Positions 47,391 through 58,454 of a DNA stretch of 64,000 nt are shown here, piece by piece. A program made the translations under genes and the position numbers. The notes under the pieces are model-generated. The model was given only the letters and a program-made list of their open reading frames with translations, ran no database searches and was not told the DNA's origin. Position 1 is the stretch's first letter; every line of letters starts with the position of its first letter. The stretch spans positions 1,289,948 through 1,353,947 of the forward strand of contig CP015603.1 in assembly GCA_002284855.1 (NCBI GenBank). Reading direction: 5' to 3'. The DNA is from Actinobacteria bacterium IMCC25003. GTDB taxonomy: Bacteria > Actinomycetota > Actinomycetes > Nanopelagicales > Nanopelagicaceae.

Positions 47391-48008
47391 TTAACCTAGG
47401 CTTTTGAGCAAAGTGATCACATGAGGCGCTATTGCTCGGAGTGATTTTCCTCGATGGCTGATTGCATCCTTCTCATCTGCGCTCATTTGTGCGCTCGAGA
47501 GCTGTAATCCATCCGGGCGGAAGATTGGGTCATAGCCAAAACCATGTTCGCCTATCGGGGCGCGCAGAATCCATCCATCGAAGTGCGCCTCTTCGCAATG
47601 ACTTCTGCCATCAGGGAGATAGAGCGCTGCAACACATGTGAAGTGGGCGCTGCGCTTCTCATCGGGAACGTCAGTTAGTTGGTGCAAAACTTTCTCAGTA
47701 TTTGCTAGATCGTTTCCGTGTTCGCCCGCCCAGCGCGCGGAGAAAATTCCAGGGTCACCATTGAGCGCATCGACACAGAGTCCGCTGTCATCTGCAATTG
47801 CAGGAATTCCTGTTGCAAGCGACATTTCGCGAGCTTTCTTCAGCGCATTCTCTTCAAAAGTTGCGCCATCTTCAATGACATCATGCAGATCAGGGAATTG
47901 ATCTAAACCGACGAGATCAATCTCGCCCGGAGCCACGGCATCGAGAATTCGACGAAACTCTTCGATCTTTCCCTTATTGCGCGTTGCTAATAGAAGCTTA
48001 TGTGCCAT
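47391..48008 (-). CDS. rdgB: RdgB/HAM1 non-canonical purine NTP pyrophosphatase
   Basis: 205 residues. Hydrolyses dITP/XTP to monophosphates to keep them out of DNA. N-terminal LLATRNKGKIEEF, the metal/base region IADDSGLCVDALNGDPGIFSARWAG, and FGYDPIFRPDG with SHRGKSLRA are diagnostic. Abuts rph (one base). Confidence 0.95.
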   Translation of the reverse strand: MAHKLLLATRNKGKIEEFRRILDAVAPGEIDLVGLDQFPDLHDVIEDGATFEENALKKAREMSLATGIPAIADDSGLCVDALNGDPGIFSARWAGEHGNDLANTEKVLHQLTDVPDEKRSAHFTCVAALYLPDGRSHCEEAHFDGWILRAPIGEHGFGYDPIFRPDGLQLSSAQMSADEKDAISHRGKSLRAIAPHVITLLKSLG

Positions 48009-48734
48009 TTACTTCGCGAGAGCTTGCTTCTGTAATTTGGTGAGTGTTGCAGAACCAGCAACTGCTAAATCAAGGAGTGAATCAAGAAGTGCGCGATCAA
48101 ATGGTGCGCCTTCGGCCGTTCCTTGCACTTCGATGAAGCGACCATCTCCAGAACAGACAACGTTCATATCGGTTTGTGCGCGAACATCTTCTTCATAGCA
48201 GAGGTCGAGCATAGGAACTCCATCAATAATTCCAACGCTGACAGCTGCGACAGAATCAGCAAGTGGCTTTGCGCCAGCTTTGATATGTCCCTGCTTCTGC
48301 GCCCAAGCGATTGCATCAGCAAGTGCAACATATGCCCCAGTGATTGCCGCAGTACGAGTACCACCATCTGCCTGAAGAACATCGCAGTCAATAACAATGG
48401 TGTTTTCGCCGAGCTCTTTCATATCAACGATGCCGCGAAGTGAACGACCGATAAGACGTGAAATCTCTTGGGTACGTCCGCCTAGCTTTCCCTTAACGCT
48501 CTCTCGATCAGATCGTGTATGTGTTGCACGGGGAAGCATTGAATATTCTGAAGTAACCCAACCATTACCTGAATCCTTCAGCCAACGTGGGACACCAGGT
48601 GTAAATGATGCAACGCAGAGAACACGAGTCTTTCCAAATTCAACGAGTACTGAACCTTCGGCATGATCGAGCCATCCGCGAGTGATTTTGATATCACGAA
48701 GTTGATCTACTGCGCGTCCGTCATTACGTGCCAT
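48009..48734 (-). CDS. rph: ribonuclease PH
   Basis: 241 residues from ATG 48734 ([14 protein letters not shown]); an ATG at 48746 would add four residues, but a GGGGGA purine block suits the later start. Phosphorolytic trimming of tRNA 3' ends. [20 protein letters not shown] and the [16 protein letters not shown] loop are typical. Cotranscribed with rdgB, as in mycobacteria. Confidence 0.95.
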   Translation of the reverse strand: MARNDGRAVDQLRDIKITRGWLDHAEGSVLVEFGKTRVLCVASFTPGVPRWLKDSGNGWVTSEYSMLPRATHTRSDRESVKGKLGGRTQEISRLIGRSLRGIVDMKELGENTIVIDCDVLQADGGTRTAAITGAYVALADAIAWAQKQGHIKAGAKPLADSVAAVSVGIIDGVPMLDLCYEEDVRAQTDMNVVCSGDGRFIEVQGTAEGAPFDRALLDSLLDLAVAGSATLTKLQKQALAK

Positions 48735-48766
48735 CTCGTCCCCCATTTTCTTTAGGTTTTATTCGT

Positions 48767-49564
48767 TTACAGATCTTGGTGTTGTACTGAGCCCACTTCA
48801 GGCCCTAAGAATCGACGCGCTAATACTTCAAATGCCTTCGCATCGCCTGTTGCAAGGAATTTATGTGTCGCTGGAGTGCTTGAAGGTGCGCGAAGAAGTG
48901 AATTCTCAACGAGAACGCGATACAAGTCTTTTGCAGTCTCTTCAGCACTTGAAACGAGTGAGACTCCATCGCCCATGACATAGGAGATAACGCCCGTAAG
49001 CAGTGGGTAGTGGGTGCAGCCAAGAACGAGGGTATCTACCTCTGCATCAATCATTGGCTGCAAGTACTCGCGTGCAACTTTGGTGATGGCATCTCCTGAT
49101 GTTTCTCCACGCTCGACATATTCAACAAAGAGTGGGCAGGCGATAGAAGTGATCTGCAGCTGTGGCGCTGCAGCAAAGGCATCGAGGTACGCCTTTGAAT
49201 CAATCGTTGCACGAGTTCCGATTACTCCAACTTTGCCCGTACGAGTTGCCGCAACCGCGCGACGCACTGCAGGCTGAATAACTTCAATGACTGGAACTGA
49301 ATACCGCTCGCGCGCATCGCGCAACATCGCAGCACTTGCGGTGTTGCAAGCAATCACGAGCGCCTTGACACCTTGATCGACTAAAAAGTCGAGTGTCTCG
49401 AGGGCAAAGTCGCGAACTTCAGCAAGCGGACGTGGGCCATACGGACCGCGTGCAGTATCGCCAATATAGAGAGTTGATTCATTGGGAAGTTGATCAAGGA
49501 TTGCGCGACCAACAGTTAATCCACCGACGCCAGAATCGAAGATACCGATTGGCGCGTTACTCAT
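48767..49564 (-). CDS. murI: glutamate racemase
   Basis: 265 residues. Makes D-glutamate for peptidoglycan. Both catalytic cysteines are present: [11 protein letters not shown] and [23 protein letters not shown] at the N terminus. Leaderless: TAGACT (complement of 49572-49577), seven-base spacer, ATG. Confidence 0.96.
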   Translation of the reverse strand: MSNAPIGIFDSGVGGLTVGRAILDQLPNESTLYIGDTARGPYGPRPLAEVRDFALETLDFLVDQGVKALVIACNTASAAMLRDARERYSVPVIEVIQPAVRRAVAATRTGKVGVIGTRATIDSKAYLDAFAAAPQLQITSIACPLFVEYVERGETSGDAITKVAREYLQPMIDAEVDTLVLGCTHYPLLTGVISYVMGDGVSLVSSAEETAKDLYRVLVENSLLRAPSSTPATHKFLATGDAKAFEVLARRFLGPEVGSVQHQDL

Positions 49565-49577
49565 GGAGAGAAGTCTA
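49565..49577 (-). promoter_or_regulatory. leaderless promoter of murI
   Basis: TAGACT on the minus strand (49572-49577), seven-base spacer then ATG 49564, no ribosome site. Confidence 0.55.
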
Positions 49578-49591
49578 ACCGCGAGGAGCCT

Positions 49592-50816
<1,225 letters not shown>

Positions 50817-50828
50817 GGCGCAATTATG
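50817..50828 (-). promoter_or_regulatory. leaderless promoter of cysO-cysM
   Basis: CATAAT (complement of 50823-50828), TGCGCC spacer, ATG 50816. Separate expression of cysO-cysM from mec is possible. Confidence 0.5.
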
Positions 50829-50848
50829 TCGAAAAATCGCTGCGAACT

Positions 50849-51265
50849 CTAATCGGTGATAGTTACGGGTTCTTCAGTCACAACGCCATCGATGATTCGA
50901 TAGGAACGAAACTCAGTTGCAGGTGCAATCTCTTTGCGTGTAGAGACCAAAACATAGTGAGCACCAGGTTCACCTGCGTAGGAGATATCTGTGCGGGATG
51001 GATAGGCCTCGGTCTCGGTGTGAGAGTGATAAATCACGACAATCTCTTCATCGTTATCGTCAACCTCACGGTAGAGCGAAAGTAAATCCTTGGGATCGAA
51101 TTCATAAAAAGTTGGTGAGTGAGCTGCATTGAGCATCGGCTTATGGCGCAGCGCTTTATCTGAACCTGCTGGCCCGAGAATTACTCCGCAGCATTCGTCG
51201 GGGTATTCAGCGCGTGATTGTTCGAGAATTGCATCAACAAATGCTCGTGAAATCTCGAGTGACAT
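50849..51265 (-). CDS. mec: Mec, MPN/JAMM metalloprotease
   Basis: 138 residues. Zinc motif HSHTETEAYPSRTD (HxH...D, with the usual Ser and Asp of JAMM) and Glu in the N-terminal PDECCGVILG. In M. tuberculosis Mec cuts the new cysteine off CysO after CysM has added it. Order mec-cysO-cysM is the same. TAGGAT six bases before the ATG. Confidence 0.93.
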   Translation of the reverse strand: MSLEISRAFVDAILEQSRAEYPDECCGVILGPAGSDKALRHKPMLNAAHSPTFYEFDPKDLLSLYREVDDNDEEIVVIYHSHTETEAYPSRTDISYAGEPGAHYVLVSTRKEIAPATEFRSYRIIDGVVTEEPVTITD

Positions 51266-51277
51266 AGCGCAATCCTA
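51266..51277 (-). promoter_or_regulatory. leaderless promoter of mec
   Basis: TAGGAT (complement of 51272-51277), six bases, ATG 51265; no ribosome site. Confidence 0.6.
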
Positions 51278-51302
51278 CACACTCTTAAGAAGTGGTTGCG
51301 CC

Positions 51303-51893
51303 TTAAGAATTTCCAAGCTGTGATTCTTCATCCTCATCAGCATCATCAATGAGTGCAGAGAGAAGAGTCTCTTGCAGCCAACCTAGCCATGTGTAGACAG
51401 CGTAGACACCGCGTAGTGGATCATCGGGTGCTAAGAGTTCAAGTTCTTCATGCGAATGGTTCTCAACTTTCAAGCGAACACCCAGCGCTAAACGAATATC
51501 GTTAATGGCTCCAAGCCATGCATTTGCATTGTCATGATCTAAATCAACTGTTCCATCATCAGAAGATTTCAGGTGGATGCGCATGGAAATTGCGTGCGCT
51601 TGTTTCTTCTGTCTCAGAGTCGCCTCGGTATATCGGCGAAATTCCGATGCATCGACTTGGTCTGCATAGGCATTGGGCAATAAGCGGTGTAGAACTTCAT
51701 CTTCCGGAGGTGAGTCATGCGAGGTTATTCCCACCATTGCAGCGAGCGGATCATCATGGCCATGGTCTTGGCGTTCAGCTAGGAGTTCGATGATCTGTTC
51801 GCAGAGGTTGAGAAGCACCTCTTTCTCACTATCGGCAAAGGTGGCGACATAGGAATGGTCACCGTGGCGCTTAAATCCTTCGGTTGCTGTCAT
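51303..51893 (-). CDS. DUF2017 family protein
   Basis: 196 residues from ATG 51893, which overlaps the clpS stop as ATGA; the longer frame to 51923 lies inside clpS. Mostly helical, acidic C terminus ([10 protein letters not shown]). In mycobacteria the same gene lies right after clpS. Function unknown; it is a conserved actinobacterial protein and the clpS coupling hints at a proteolysis role. Confidence 0.8.
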   Translation of the reverse strand: MTATEGFKRHGDHSYVATFADSEKEVLLNLCEQIIELLAERQDHGHDDPLAAMVGITSHDSPPEDEVLHRLLPNAYADQVDASEFRRYTEATLRQKKQAHAISMRIHLKSSDDGTVDLDHDNANAWLGAINDIRLALGVRLKVENHSHEELELLAPDDPLRGVYAVYTWLGWLQETLLSALIDDADEDEESQLGNS

Positions 51894-52183
51894 AGCTGAT
51901 CGCCACGTTGGAGAGTGGCCCACAAGCCATATTCGTGAAGACGGGCAACATCATGTTCCATCTCTTCGCGGCTACCCGTTGAAACAATCGCTTTGCCCTC
52001 GTTGTGCACTTGCAACATCAACTCTGTCGCTTTCGCTTTGGAGTAACCGAAGAGCTCCATAAAGACATAAACCACATATGTTTGCAGGTTTACCGGATCA
52101 TCCCAGACGATGGTGACCCATGGAGTATCGCCAGAAAAGATTGCGCGAATCTCTTCTTCGATTTTATCTGCAGTCTTCACCAT
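51890..52183 (-). CDS. clpS: ClpS, N-degron adaptor for Clp protease
   Basis: 97 residues from ATG 52183, overlapping the GH18 stop as TGATG; GTG 52186 is an alternative. [15 protein letters not shown] and the helix [40 protein letters not shown] match ClpS; it hands over N-degron substrates to ClpA/C. Translationally coupled to DUF2017. Confidence 0.93.
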   Translation of the reverse strand: MVKTADKIEEEIRAIFSGDTPWVTIVWDDPVNLQTYVVYVFMELFGYSKAKATELMLQVHNEGKAIVSTGSREEMEHDVARLHEYGLWATLQRGDQL

Positions 52184-53952
52184 CACCGGACAATGATATT
52201 AAAGATAGGGCTAGTCACAACGTTCCAGAGCGAATCAGATGCGACTGTGACACGGAATGAGGCGACACCACGTTGTTGTCCTGCAAGAGTTAATGAGAAG
52301 TTTCCTTGCGCATCGGTGAGGACCACTTGATCAAGCGGCTTCCACTCTTTACCAACCAACTTCTCTACCTGCACAGATGCACCTGCAGTGCGAGGTCGGA
52401 TATTTCCAGTGATGGAGGTTGATCCCTGCGCCTTCATGGTTCCGGGTGCAGCCACAACAAGGAGGCGATTTACAGTGATTGGGAACTCTGAACTGACGCC
52501 TTCAGAACGTTCCCACGTTGAATCTGAGTACACGCGTACTGCAGTTGATTTACCAACCAGAACGGCTTTCTCAATCTTTCCATCGATGCCCGTTGTCACA
52601 GTAGCTAAGGTGCGCCAATTGCTATCTCCTGCTGATTTTCCTTCGATGCGCACTGGCACGCCAACAACAGGTGACTTATCTTTAATCGTGAATGTTGCTG
52701 TGACAGTAATGGGGTTGCCATATTCAATCGTTGACTTATCGATTGCTGCAGTGACGTTGACTTGATCAGGTGCAATTGCCTTTGCCACTTGGCGGATAGA
52801 TTCCATCGCTAATGGCTCTTCCATGCCGAATGTCCACGCTGTGATTCCGCCGATGCGGTATTTGGTCACGAGCGCTGCACGGAGCGCCCATCCACGTGCA
52901 TCTTGATACCACGCTGTTCGAGAAGCAGTACATGATGTTGATAGACCTGTAGCCGTTACTCCGTTGTAAACCTTTTGGTAAGAGAAAGTCATCTCGCCAA
53001 ATTTCTCGTCATATGTAGGCACAGCGCCGTATGTTGCTGCAAGTGCCTGTGCATCTCGCATAACGAATGTTGCAGCTTTGGCGCCGACTTTAATTGTGTT
53101 GACTACGTTTGCAGGACAGACACCTGTTACTGCAGTTACCCAATCTCGACCGTATCCAGGAACACCTACAAATACTTTAGATGCCGGCATGATGGAGACT
53201 GCATATTGCACTGTGCGCTCTGCCCATGTGATGGGGCCGAGCGGACCGACCTTTGCAACGGAGTAGTCGTAGGTCATGATGCGCAGCTTGTCGATAGATG
53301 AAGCAATCTGTGCCCAGGCATAGACGAAATAGCCCTTCTGCGCATCATTGGGATTTAATACATAGGGCGTTGATACAGAGAGCAACTTATTTTCAGCATG
53401 CAGCGCAGCGCTGAGCTCTTTGACGAAGGCAACCCACGATGGTGCAGTGCTTGTCCACGTGCCATTTCCATCGACAAATGCAAAGCCTTCAAAGTCGAGA
53501 TCAATTCCATCGTAGTTATTGGTGCGCACTAAGTTCATCACTGCATTGACAATTTGTGTACGTGATGTGGGGTTCTTTAATAGCCCTGCGAGTACTAACT
53601 TATCTGTGCCATCTGTGATGGTAGGAATAATCGATAGACCTGCGTTACGCATCGCTGCGAGTGGTTCAGCGATAGGAACGCTGGGGTTTGCTGGTGCATA
53701 GAGATCGGCGATAAAAGTTTCTTTCGTCTTACCGTTAAATTTCAAGGTGTACCAGAAAGGCATTACCTCTTTGATGAGGTCGATGTTATTGAGAACATCA
53801 GGAAGCGCAGTCTTCATCGAATAATAAGGAACCCACCCGGTCATAATCTTGCGAGGTGGGTTATCTGCAGCGCTTACAGGTGCAGAAATCAAGGGCAAGA
53901 AGAGCGCTGCAACTGCAACAAGACTAAGAAATTTTCTGCGGGCGTTAGCCAT
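52183..53952 (-). CDS. secreted GH18 family glycosidase-like protein with Ig-like C terminus
   Basis: 589 residues from ATG 53952. Signal peptide [23 protein letters not shown]18 barrel about 30-370 with [10 protein letters not shown], the DxxDxDxE catalytic signature (about 148-155), and a conserved [14 protein letters not shown] near its end. Resembles YaaH/chitinase-like cell-wall hydrolases more than chitinases of chitin degraders. The last 200 residues are two beta-sandwich modules ([21 protein letters not shown], then INRLLVV-like). Overlaps clpS and, at its 5' end, the small membrane gene by 8 bases. Confidence 0.88.
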   Translation of the reverse strand: MANARRKFLSLVAVAALFLPLISAPVSAADNPPRKIMTGWVPYYSMKTALPDVLNNIDLIKEVMPFWYTLKFNGKTKETFIADLYAPANPSVPIAEPLAAMRNAGLSIIPTITDGTDKLVLAGLLKNPTSRTQIVNAVMNLVRTNNYDGIDLDFEGFAFVDGNGTWTSTAPSWVAFVKELSAALHAENKLLSVSTPYVLNPNDAQKGYFVYAWAQIASSIDKLRIMTYDYSVAKVGPLGPITWAERTVQYAVSIMPASKVFVGVPGYGRDWVTAVTGVCPANVVNTIKVGAKAATFVMRDAQALAATYGAVPTYDEKFGEMTFSYQKVYNGVTATGLSTSCTASRTAWYQDARGWALRAALVTKYRIGGITAWTFGMEEPLAMESIRQVAKAIAPDQVNVTAAIDKSTIEYGNPITVTATFTIKDKSPVVGVPVRIEGKSAGDSNWRTLATVTTGIDGKIEKAVLVGKSTAVRVYSDSTWERSEGVSSEFPITVNRLLVVAAPGTMKAQGSTSITGNIRPRTAGASVQVEKLVGKEWKPLDQVVLTDAQGNFSLTLAGQQRGVASFRVTVASDSLWNVVTSPIFNIIVR

Positions 53953-54250
53953 TGCGACGAAGCCTTGATGAGATGAACTTTCCATATTCGCGATCTGCGG
54001 CCCAGAGATGTGTTGCGATGCAAATCAGCGCCAAGACATTTACTATCAAAGGAAGATGATTGAAGAGAAAGAGCGTGCTTAAGGAAATTCCAGTAAGAGC
54101 TGCTGCTCCCATTGCGACTCTGCGCACAATGAGAAAGAGGCGACTGTCGCTAATCGAGCGGATGCGAGGCAGAGTTAAGAAGAGTGCAAATGGTCCTGAA
54201 AAGAGGATATTTCCGATCATGATGGAGACGACCAAGGCAAGGGATTCCAT
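53945..54250 (-). CDS. small membrane protein
   Basis: 101 residues, three predicted helices (LALVVSIMIGNILFSGPFALFLTL, MGAAALTGISLSTLFLF, LIVNVLALICIATHLW). GAGGAG site four bases before the ATG. Basic C terminus. No family recognised; overlaps the next gene's start and is likely cotranscribed with it. Confidence 0.6.
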   Translation of the reverse strand: MESLALVVSIMIGNILFSGPFALFLTLPRIRSISDSRLFLIVRRVAMGAAALTGISLSTLFLFNHLPLIVNVLALICIATHLWAADREYGKFISSRLRRNG

Positions 54251-54284
54251 GGCGCTCCTCTCGAATATTGCTAGATGGTCCCCA

Positions 54285-54860
54285 CTAGTTATCTAGCGGT
54301 TTCCAGGTGATATCGGTCCTTGCAAAGAGTGCCATATCTATCTGCCGACCATCATCACGTGTGACCTTGTTGCGCAATATTCCTTCTTTTTGGAAGCCCG
54401 CACTTGTGAGAAGTTTCTGTGAAGCGGCGTTTTCTACATCTGCTAAGCCATCAATACGTCTAAATCCGAGTGATCGGAATCCGTAATCGGTAATCATCTT
54501 TGCTGCGATGGTGCCGATACCTTTTCCGCGCATCGACTTCTCCATCCAATATCCGATTTCGGCGGTGTGGTTCTTGATGTTGATGGTGTGGAGTGAAATA
54601 ACGCCAGCGAATTGCGCATCGTCACCATTTCCATAATCAATCACAAAACGGAGTTCGCGACGTTCTGAGAAGCTAAAGGGATCAGAGCGCACAAAATCGA
54701 TTGCGTGATCGAGTGTGTAATTGGCCGGAACTGTTGTGAATGCCGGAATGAGTGGATCTTGGCAGGCGTTAAAGATTGAGTCGATATCTTTTTCAACGCT
54801 GGGGCGAAGAGTGACGAGCCCATACTGGAGAGTGGGGATCTCTGCCGGCCACCAAATCAT
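54285..54860 (-). CDS. GNAT N-acetyltransferase, RimJ/RimL-like
   Basis: 191 residues from ATG 54860; a GTG at 54866 lies inside the -10 spacer. Acetyl-CoA-binding loop MRGKGIGTIAAKMI (RxxGxG/A) and RRIDGLADVENAASQKLLTSAGFQKEG are the RimJ/RimL (GNAT_3) signatures. May acetylate ribosomal or other protein N termini, or small amines. Leaderless: TAGGAT (complement of 54867-54872) with six-base spacer. Confidence 0.88.
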   Translation of the reverse strand: MIWWPAEIPTLQYGLVTLRPSVEKDIDSIFNACQDPLIPAFTTVPANYTLDHAIDFVRSDPFSFSERRELRFVIDYGNGDDAQFAGVISLHTINIKNHTAEIGYWMEKSMRGKGIGTIAAKMITDYGFRSLGFRRIDGLADVENAASQKLLTSAGFQKEGILRNKVTRDDGRQIDMALFARTDITWKPLDN

Positions 54861-54872
54861 GACCACATCCTA
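54861..54872 (-). promoter_or_regulatory. leaderless promoter of GNAT gene
   Basis: TAGGAT (complement of 54867-54872), six bases, ATG 54860. Confidence 0.6.
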
Positions 54873-54882
54873 TGACAGGAAG

Positions 54883-55806
54883 TTAGCCGACCAGTTCGCT
54901 GTCGTGCTGACGAGATTGATCGTGTGTGCAGCTGAGATTTGATGGTAGCGATGCACATGAATCGCAGAGAAGAATCAGTTGGAAACATGTCTCGGTTTTA
55001 CAGTTGCGGAAATCTTTTGTGGGGGCGCTACATTTCTCGCACTTGCCGATTACCTTTGCTTTATCGCTGAAATTCATAGCGATTCGATCATCAAAAACAT
55101 AGAGCGAACCTTCCCAGTTTGCTTCATCTCCAAATCTTTCACCGTACTTAACGATTCCACCATCAATCTGATAAACCTCATTAAACCCACGCTTCTTCAT
55201 CACTGCAGATAAAATTTCGCAGCGGATTCCACCAGTGCAATAAGTAACGACTGGCTTATCTTTGATGTGATCGTACTTACCGCTCTCGATTTCGCGGATG
55301 AAATCGCGTGATGTGTCGACATCAGGAACGATTGCGTTCTTAAACTTTCCGATCTTTGCTTCGTAAGCATTGCGACCATCGAAGAAGACGACTTCATCGC
55401 CGCGTTCTTTCACTAGCTCTTCTACCTGCTCTGGGCGAAGGTGAACGCCACCGCCGACAACGCCATTCTCATCGACCTCAATTTCACCGGGATTGCCAAA
55501 TGCGACGAGTTCATCTTTAACAACTACGCGCAGGCGAGGGAATTCATTTCCGGTTCCATCTGACCATTTAAAGACAGTTTTATTAAAGCCTGAATATCGA
55601 CGAGTTGCTGTTACATATTTCTTCACATCAGCCATTTGGCCGCCGACAGTTCCATTGATTCCATGTTTTGAAATCAGAATGCGCCCCTTGAGATTGAGGG
55701 ATTCACAGAGGTTTTTCTGCCAGAGCAGCACAGCTTCAGGATCGGCGATCGGCGTAAATTTGTAATACAGAATCACCTTATTGAGCTTGGGTGCGTGCTT
55801 ATTCAC
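54883..55806 (-). CDS. trhO: tRNA uridine(34) hydroxylase, rhodanese family (TrhO/YceA)
   Basis: 307 residues, GTG start. N-terminal YceA domain with [16 protein letters not shown], rhodanese domain with active-site Cys in [12 protein letters not shown], and a C-terminal Cys-rich tail ([16 protein letters not shown]), likely a zinc site. Homologues make 5-hydroxyuridine at position 34 of some tRNAs. Leaderless: TAGAAT (complement of 55813-55818), six bases, GTG. Confidence 0.93.
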   Translation of the reverse strand: MNKHAPKLNKVILYYKFTPIADPEAVLLWQKNLCESLNLKGRILISKHGINGTVGGQMADVKKYVTATRRYSGFNKTVFKWSDGTGNEFPRLRVVVKDELVAFGNPGEIEVDENGVVGGGVHLRPEQVEELVKERGDEVVFFDGRNAYEAKIGKFKNAIVPDVDTSRDFIREIESGKYDHIKDKPVVTYCTGGIRCEILSAVMKKRGFNEVYQIDGGIVKYGERFGDEANWEGSLYVFDDRIAMNFSDKAKVIGKCEKCSAPTKDFRNCKTETCFQLILLCDSCASLPSNLSCTHDQSRQHDSELVG

Positions 55807-55953
55807 ATTCCTATTCTAACGCCGCTACGGACTGTAATAAACCCGCACTTTTACACACGCTCAGCAACTCTCTCGAAAATACTTTTCCCCAGATGTTTCA
55901 ATCTCTGCGAAACTCTCAACTCTTTGTCAGTGCGCTCAGCAACTATCCCTTCC
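55807..55953. promoter_or_regulatory. trhO-HNH spacer with leaderless promoter and direct repeat
   Basis: Minus strand TAGAAT (55813-55818) serves trhO. CGCTCAGCAACT occurs twice (55858-55869 and 55933-55944), 63 bases apart, before the DUF222 gene start. No clear -10 for that gene could be chosen. Confidence 0.45.
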
Positions 55954-57276
55954 ATGACAACAGCGCGCCTCATTGATGTAGATGAGCTCTCCCAACGTGT
56001 GGCAGAGCTCCTCCACGCAATTCCTGGTGCAGTAACTATGGCTCGCCTCTCAGAGATCGATCCCTATGCTCTTAGCGCAAGCGACCGTATTGATTACCTA
56101 ACCGCTCTCGATCGCCAAGATGGCTGGCTCTATGCACTTCGCCAACGAGCGATTGCGGCTGTCGCTGGCCCACAACCCAGCGAAGGTGGCGGACCACTCT
56201 CCGGTGTTGATGAGACCGAGCGCGAAGATATTTCAACGGCACTCCGATTGGCGCCAGCAACTGCGCAGTCACGTATCGATATCGCTCGCACCTTAGTTAA
56301 TAACTTACCTAATACCTGCTCTGCACTGGCTACAGGAGAAATTTCATCCGCACATGCAACTGTCATTGCTCGCGAAACAGCTGCTGCAATTCGCGATGGA
56401 GCTCCCGAATCCGTCATCTTCGAAATCGAACAAAGCGCAATTGCATATGCTGAGTTCCATACTCCTGGTCAAGTAGCCAACCGAGTTCGCAATGAGCTCG
56501 CCAAATTCGCACCCGAAGAGTTCGAAGAGATTACTTCACGCGCTACTTCACTACGACGCGTAAGCTGCTACAACGAGGTCGATGGGATGTCGACGGTGGT
56601 TGCAATTTTGCCCGCAGCCGATGCACAGATTGTGATGAACTCACTCGAAGCTTTTATCTTGCGCCAAGAACAGCTCGAAGGTTCAATCAAAGTTGGCGAT
56701 ACACATCGCACAACTGACCAGAGACGCGCCGATGCGCTCTCAGCTATCTGCTCAAACTTTCTGGCAGAAATTTCCGAAACCGTCACTCCACAACGTCGTC
56801 CTCTTACCGTCAATGTCACTATCGATCTTCCGACGCTTCTTGGATTAGCAGAGAACCCCGGACAACTTGCTGGATATGGTCCAATCCCAGCATCGGTAGC
56901 CCGCGAACTCGCCTCAGATGCGAAGTGGAAGAGATTTATTACTGAGCCGCAGACCGGAAATCTTCTCGACTTTGGTCGCGAAAGTTACGAGCCGCCTCAA
57001 CATCTCAAAGACTTTCTCATCGCTCGAGATAGAACGTGTCGTTTTCCTGGTTGTCGAAGATCGGCACTCCTATCAGATCTCGATCATGCCGAAAGTTGGG
57101 AATCCGGTGGCACCACCTCTCCCGATAATCTCGGCGCACTCTGCCGAAGACATCACCGACTCAAAACTCACGATGGCTGGAAGATCGAGAGCTTTAGCGA
57201 TGGCTCCTGCACCTGGACCTCACCGCTCGGCAAGCAGTTCTTCACCCCCGCACGTCCGATGCACGAGGGAATCTGA
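55954..57276 (+). CDS. DUF222 / 13E12-like protein with HNH endonuclease domain
   Basis: 440 residues from ATG 55954. Large DUF222 helical domain (about 15-320) followed by an HNH nuclease: CRFPGCRR, LDHAESWESGG and CRRHHRLKTHDGW carry the Cys pairs and the His/Asn/His triad. This family is abundant in actinobacterial genomes, sometimes as the 13E12 repeat; mobility has been suspected in some members. The gene is complete, and no flanking repeats bounding it were seen except the short direct repeat upstream. Biological role unknown. Confidence 0.85.
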   Translation: MTTARLIDVDELSQRVAELLHAIPGAVTMARLSEIDPYALSASDRIDYLTALDRQDGWLYALRQRAIAAVAGPQPSEGGGPLSGVDETEREDISTALRLAPATAQSRIDIARTLVNNLPNTCSALATGEISSAHATVIARETAAAIRDGAPESVIFEIEQSAIAYAEFHTPGQVANRVRNELAKFAPEEFEEITSRATSLRRVSCYNEVDGMSTVVAILPAADAQIVMNSLEAFILRQEQLEGSIKVGDTHRTTDQRRADALSAICSNFLAEISETVTPQRRPLTVNVTIDLPTLLGLAENPGQLAGYGPIPASVARELASDAKWKRFITEPQTGNLLDFGRESYEPPQHLKDFLIARDRTCRFPGCRRSALLSDLDHAESWESGGTTSPDNLGALCRRHHRLKTHDGWKIESFSDGSCTWTSPLGKQFFTPARPMHEGI

Positions 57277-57300
57277 GAGCTCGCAGGTGAACGCTTCGCC

Positions 57301-57387
57301 TTGCGACTAGTTGAAAGTTCAACTATCTTTGCGTTAAGTCTCAAGCTGCTAATTCAAGCAGCAGAAACAAATAGTCAGGAAGCCACC
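57301..57387 (+). promoter_or_regulatory. pirin gene promoter with palindromic operator
   Basis: TAGTTGAA-AG-TTCAACTA (57308-57325) is a perfect 8-bp inverted repeat with a 2-bp centre, the style used by MarR-family regulators. A possible -35 TTGAAA (57311-57316) lies inside it; TTAAGT (57334-57339), 17 bases on, is a candidate -10. A regulator bound here would cover the -35 region. The gene itself starts 49 bases later at GTG with an AGGA site. Confidence 0.65.
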
Positions 57388-58446
57388 GTGCCAGCAGTAA
57401 CTGTCAGTGACATCACCATCCTTCCTCGCATCAGCGATACGACAGGTCTGCGCGCACGTCGCGTTAAGAGCGTGACAACTGCGCCACAAGGTTTCGAAGG
57501 TGAAGGCTTCCCGGTTCGTCGTGCATTTGCTGGCGTTGATTTAGCAGAGCTCGATCCATTTATTCACTTAGATCAAATGGGTGAAGTCGAATATGCACCA
57601 GGTGAACCAAAGGGAACTCCATGGCACCCACACCGTGGATTTGAAACAGTTACATACATTATTGATGGCATCTTTGATCATAAAGATTCCAATGGCGGTG
57701 GCGGAACAATCACTGATGGCGATACACAGTGGATGACTGCTGGTGGCGGAATTCTTCACATTGAAACTCCCCCAGAACATCTCGTGATGTCTGGTGGTTT
57801 ATTCCACGGCTTCCAACTCTGGGTCAATCTTCCTGCCGCAAAGAAGTGGTCGCCTCCTGCATATCAGGATGTTCGTGCCAATGATGTTGCACTTCTCTCT
57901 TCTACCGATGGTGGCTCACTCGTGCGCATCATTGCTGGCGAACTAGATGGACATGTTGGTCCTGGAACAACACAGACTCCTATTACTTTGATTCACGCAA
58001 CTGTGGCCCCTGGTGCAGAGCTTCGCCTTCCTTGGCGCAAGGATTACAACGCACTTGTCTACACAATCGCAGGTCATGGTTTTGTCGGCGATGAACAACG
58101 TCCTGTATCAATGGGTCAGCTCACCGTCTTCGGTGATGGCGACACCATCGTTGTACGCGCTGCTAATCAACAAGAATCACGTTCACCAAACCTTGAGCTC
58201 TTCATCCTCGGTGGCCAGCCCATTAAGGAACCCGTTGCATGGATGGGGCCATTCGTGATGAATACAAAGCGTGAAGTGCTCCAAGCATTTGAAGATTTCC
58301 AGAAGGGTCTCCTGGGTTCAATCCCTGCGATCTATAAGGAAGATGCCAAGAAGCCGCAGACAGAGAAAAGCTTGAATCGCACAGATAAGTTATCTGGCGA
58401 TATTCTCGACGTACATAACGCTCCGACTGACCTGCAAGAGGGATAA
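57388..58446 (+). CDS. pirin family protein
   Basis: 352 residues from GTG 57388, after an AGGAAG site; the frame from 57301 would cover the operator and is not used. N-terminal cupin with the metal-binding pattern HPHRGFETVTYIIDG and a C-terminal cupin. Pirins bind iron and some act as quercetin 2,3-dioxygenases or redox sensors. A C-terminal extension (about 290-352) is uncommon. The palindrome upstream fits regulation by an oxidant- or aromatic-sensing MarR protein. Confidence 0.92.
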   Translation: MPAVTVSDITILPRISDTTGLRARRVKSVTTAPQGFEGEGFPVRRAFAGVDLAELDPFIHLDQMGEVEYAPGEPKGTPWHPHRGFETVTYIIDGIFDHKDSNGGGGTITDGDTQWMTAGGGILHIETPPEHLVMSGGLFHGFQLWVNLPAAKKWSPPAYQDVRANDVALLSSTDGGSLVRIIAGELDGHVGPGTTQTPITLIHATVAPGAELRLPWRKDYNALVYTIAGHGFVGDEQRPVSMGQLTVFGDGDTIVVRAANQQESRSPNLELFILGGQPIKEPVAWMGPFVMNTKREVLQAFEDFQKGLLGSIPAIYKEDAKKPQTEKSLNRTDKLSGDILDVHNAPTDLQEG

Positions 58447-58454
58447 TTCCCTGC
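58442..58454 (+). promoter_or_regulatory. leaderless promoter of VOC gene, overlapping pirin stop
   Basis: GATAAT (58442-58447), which includes the pirin stop TAA, is seven bases before ATG 58455. No ribosome site. Confidence 0.5.
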
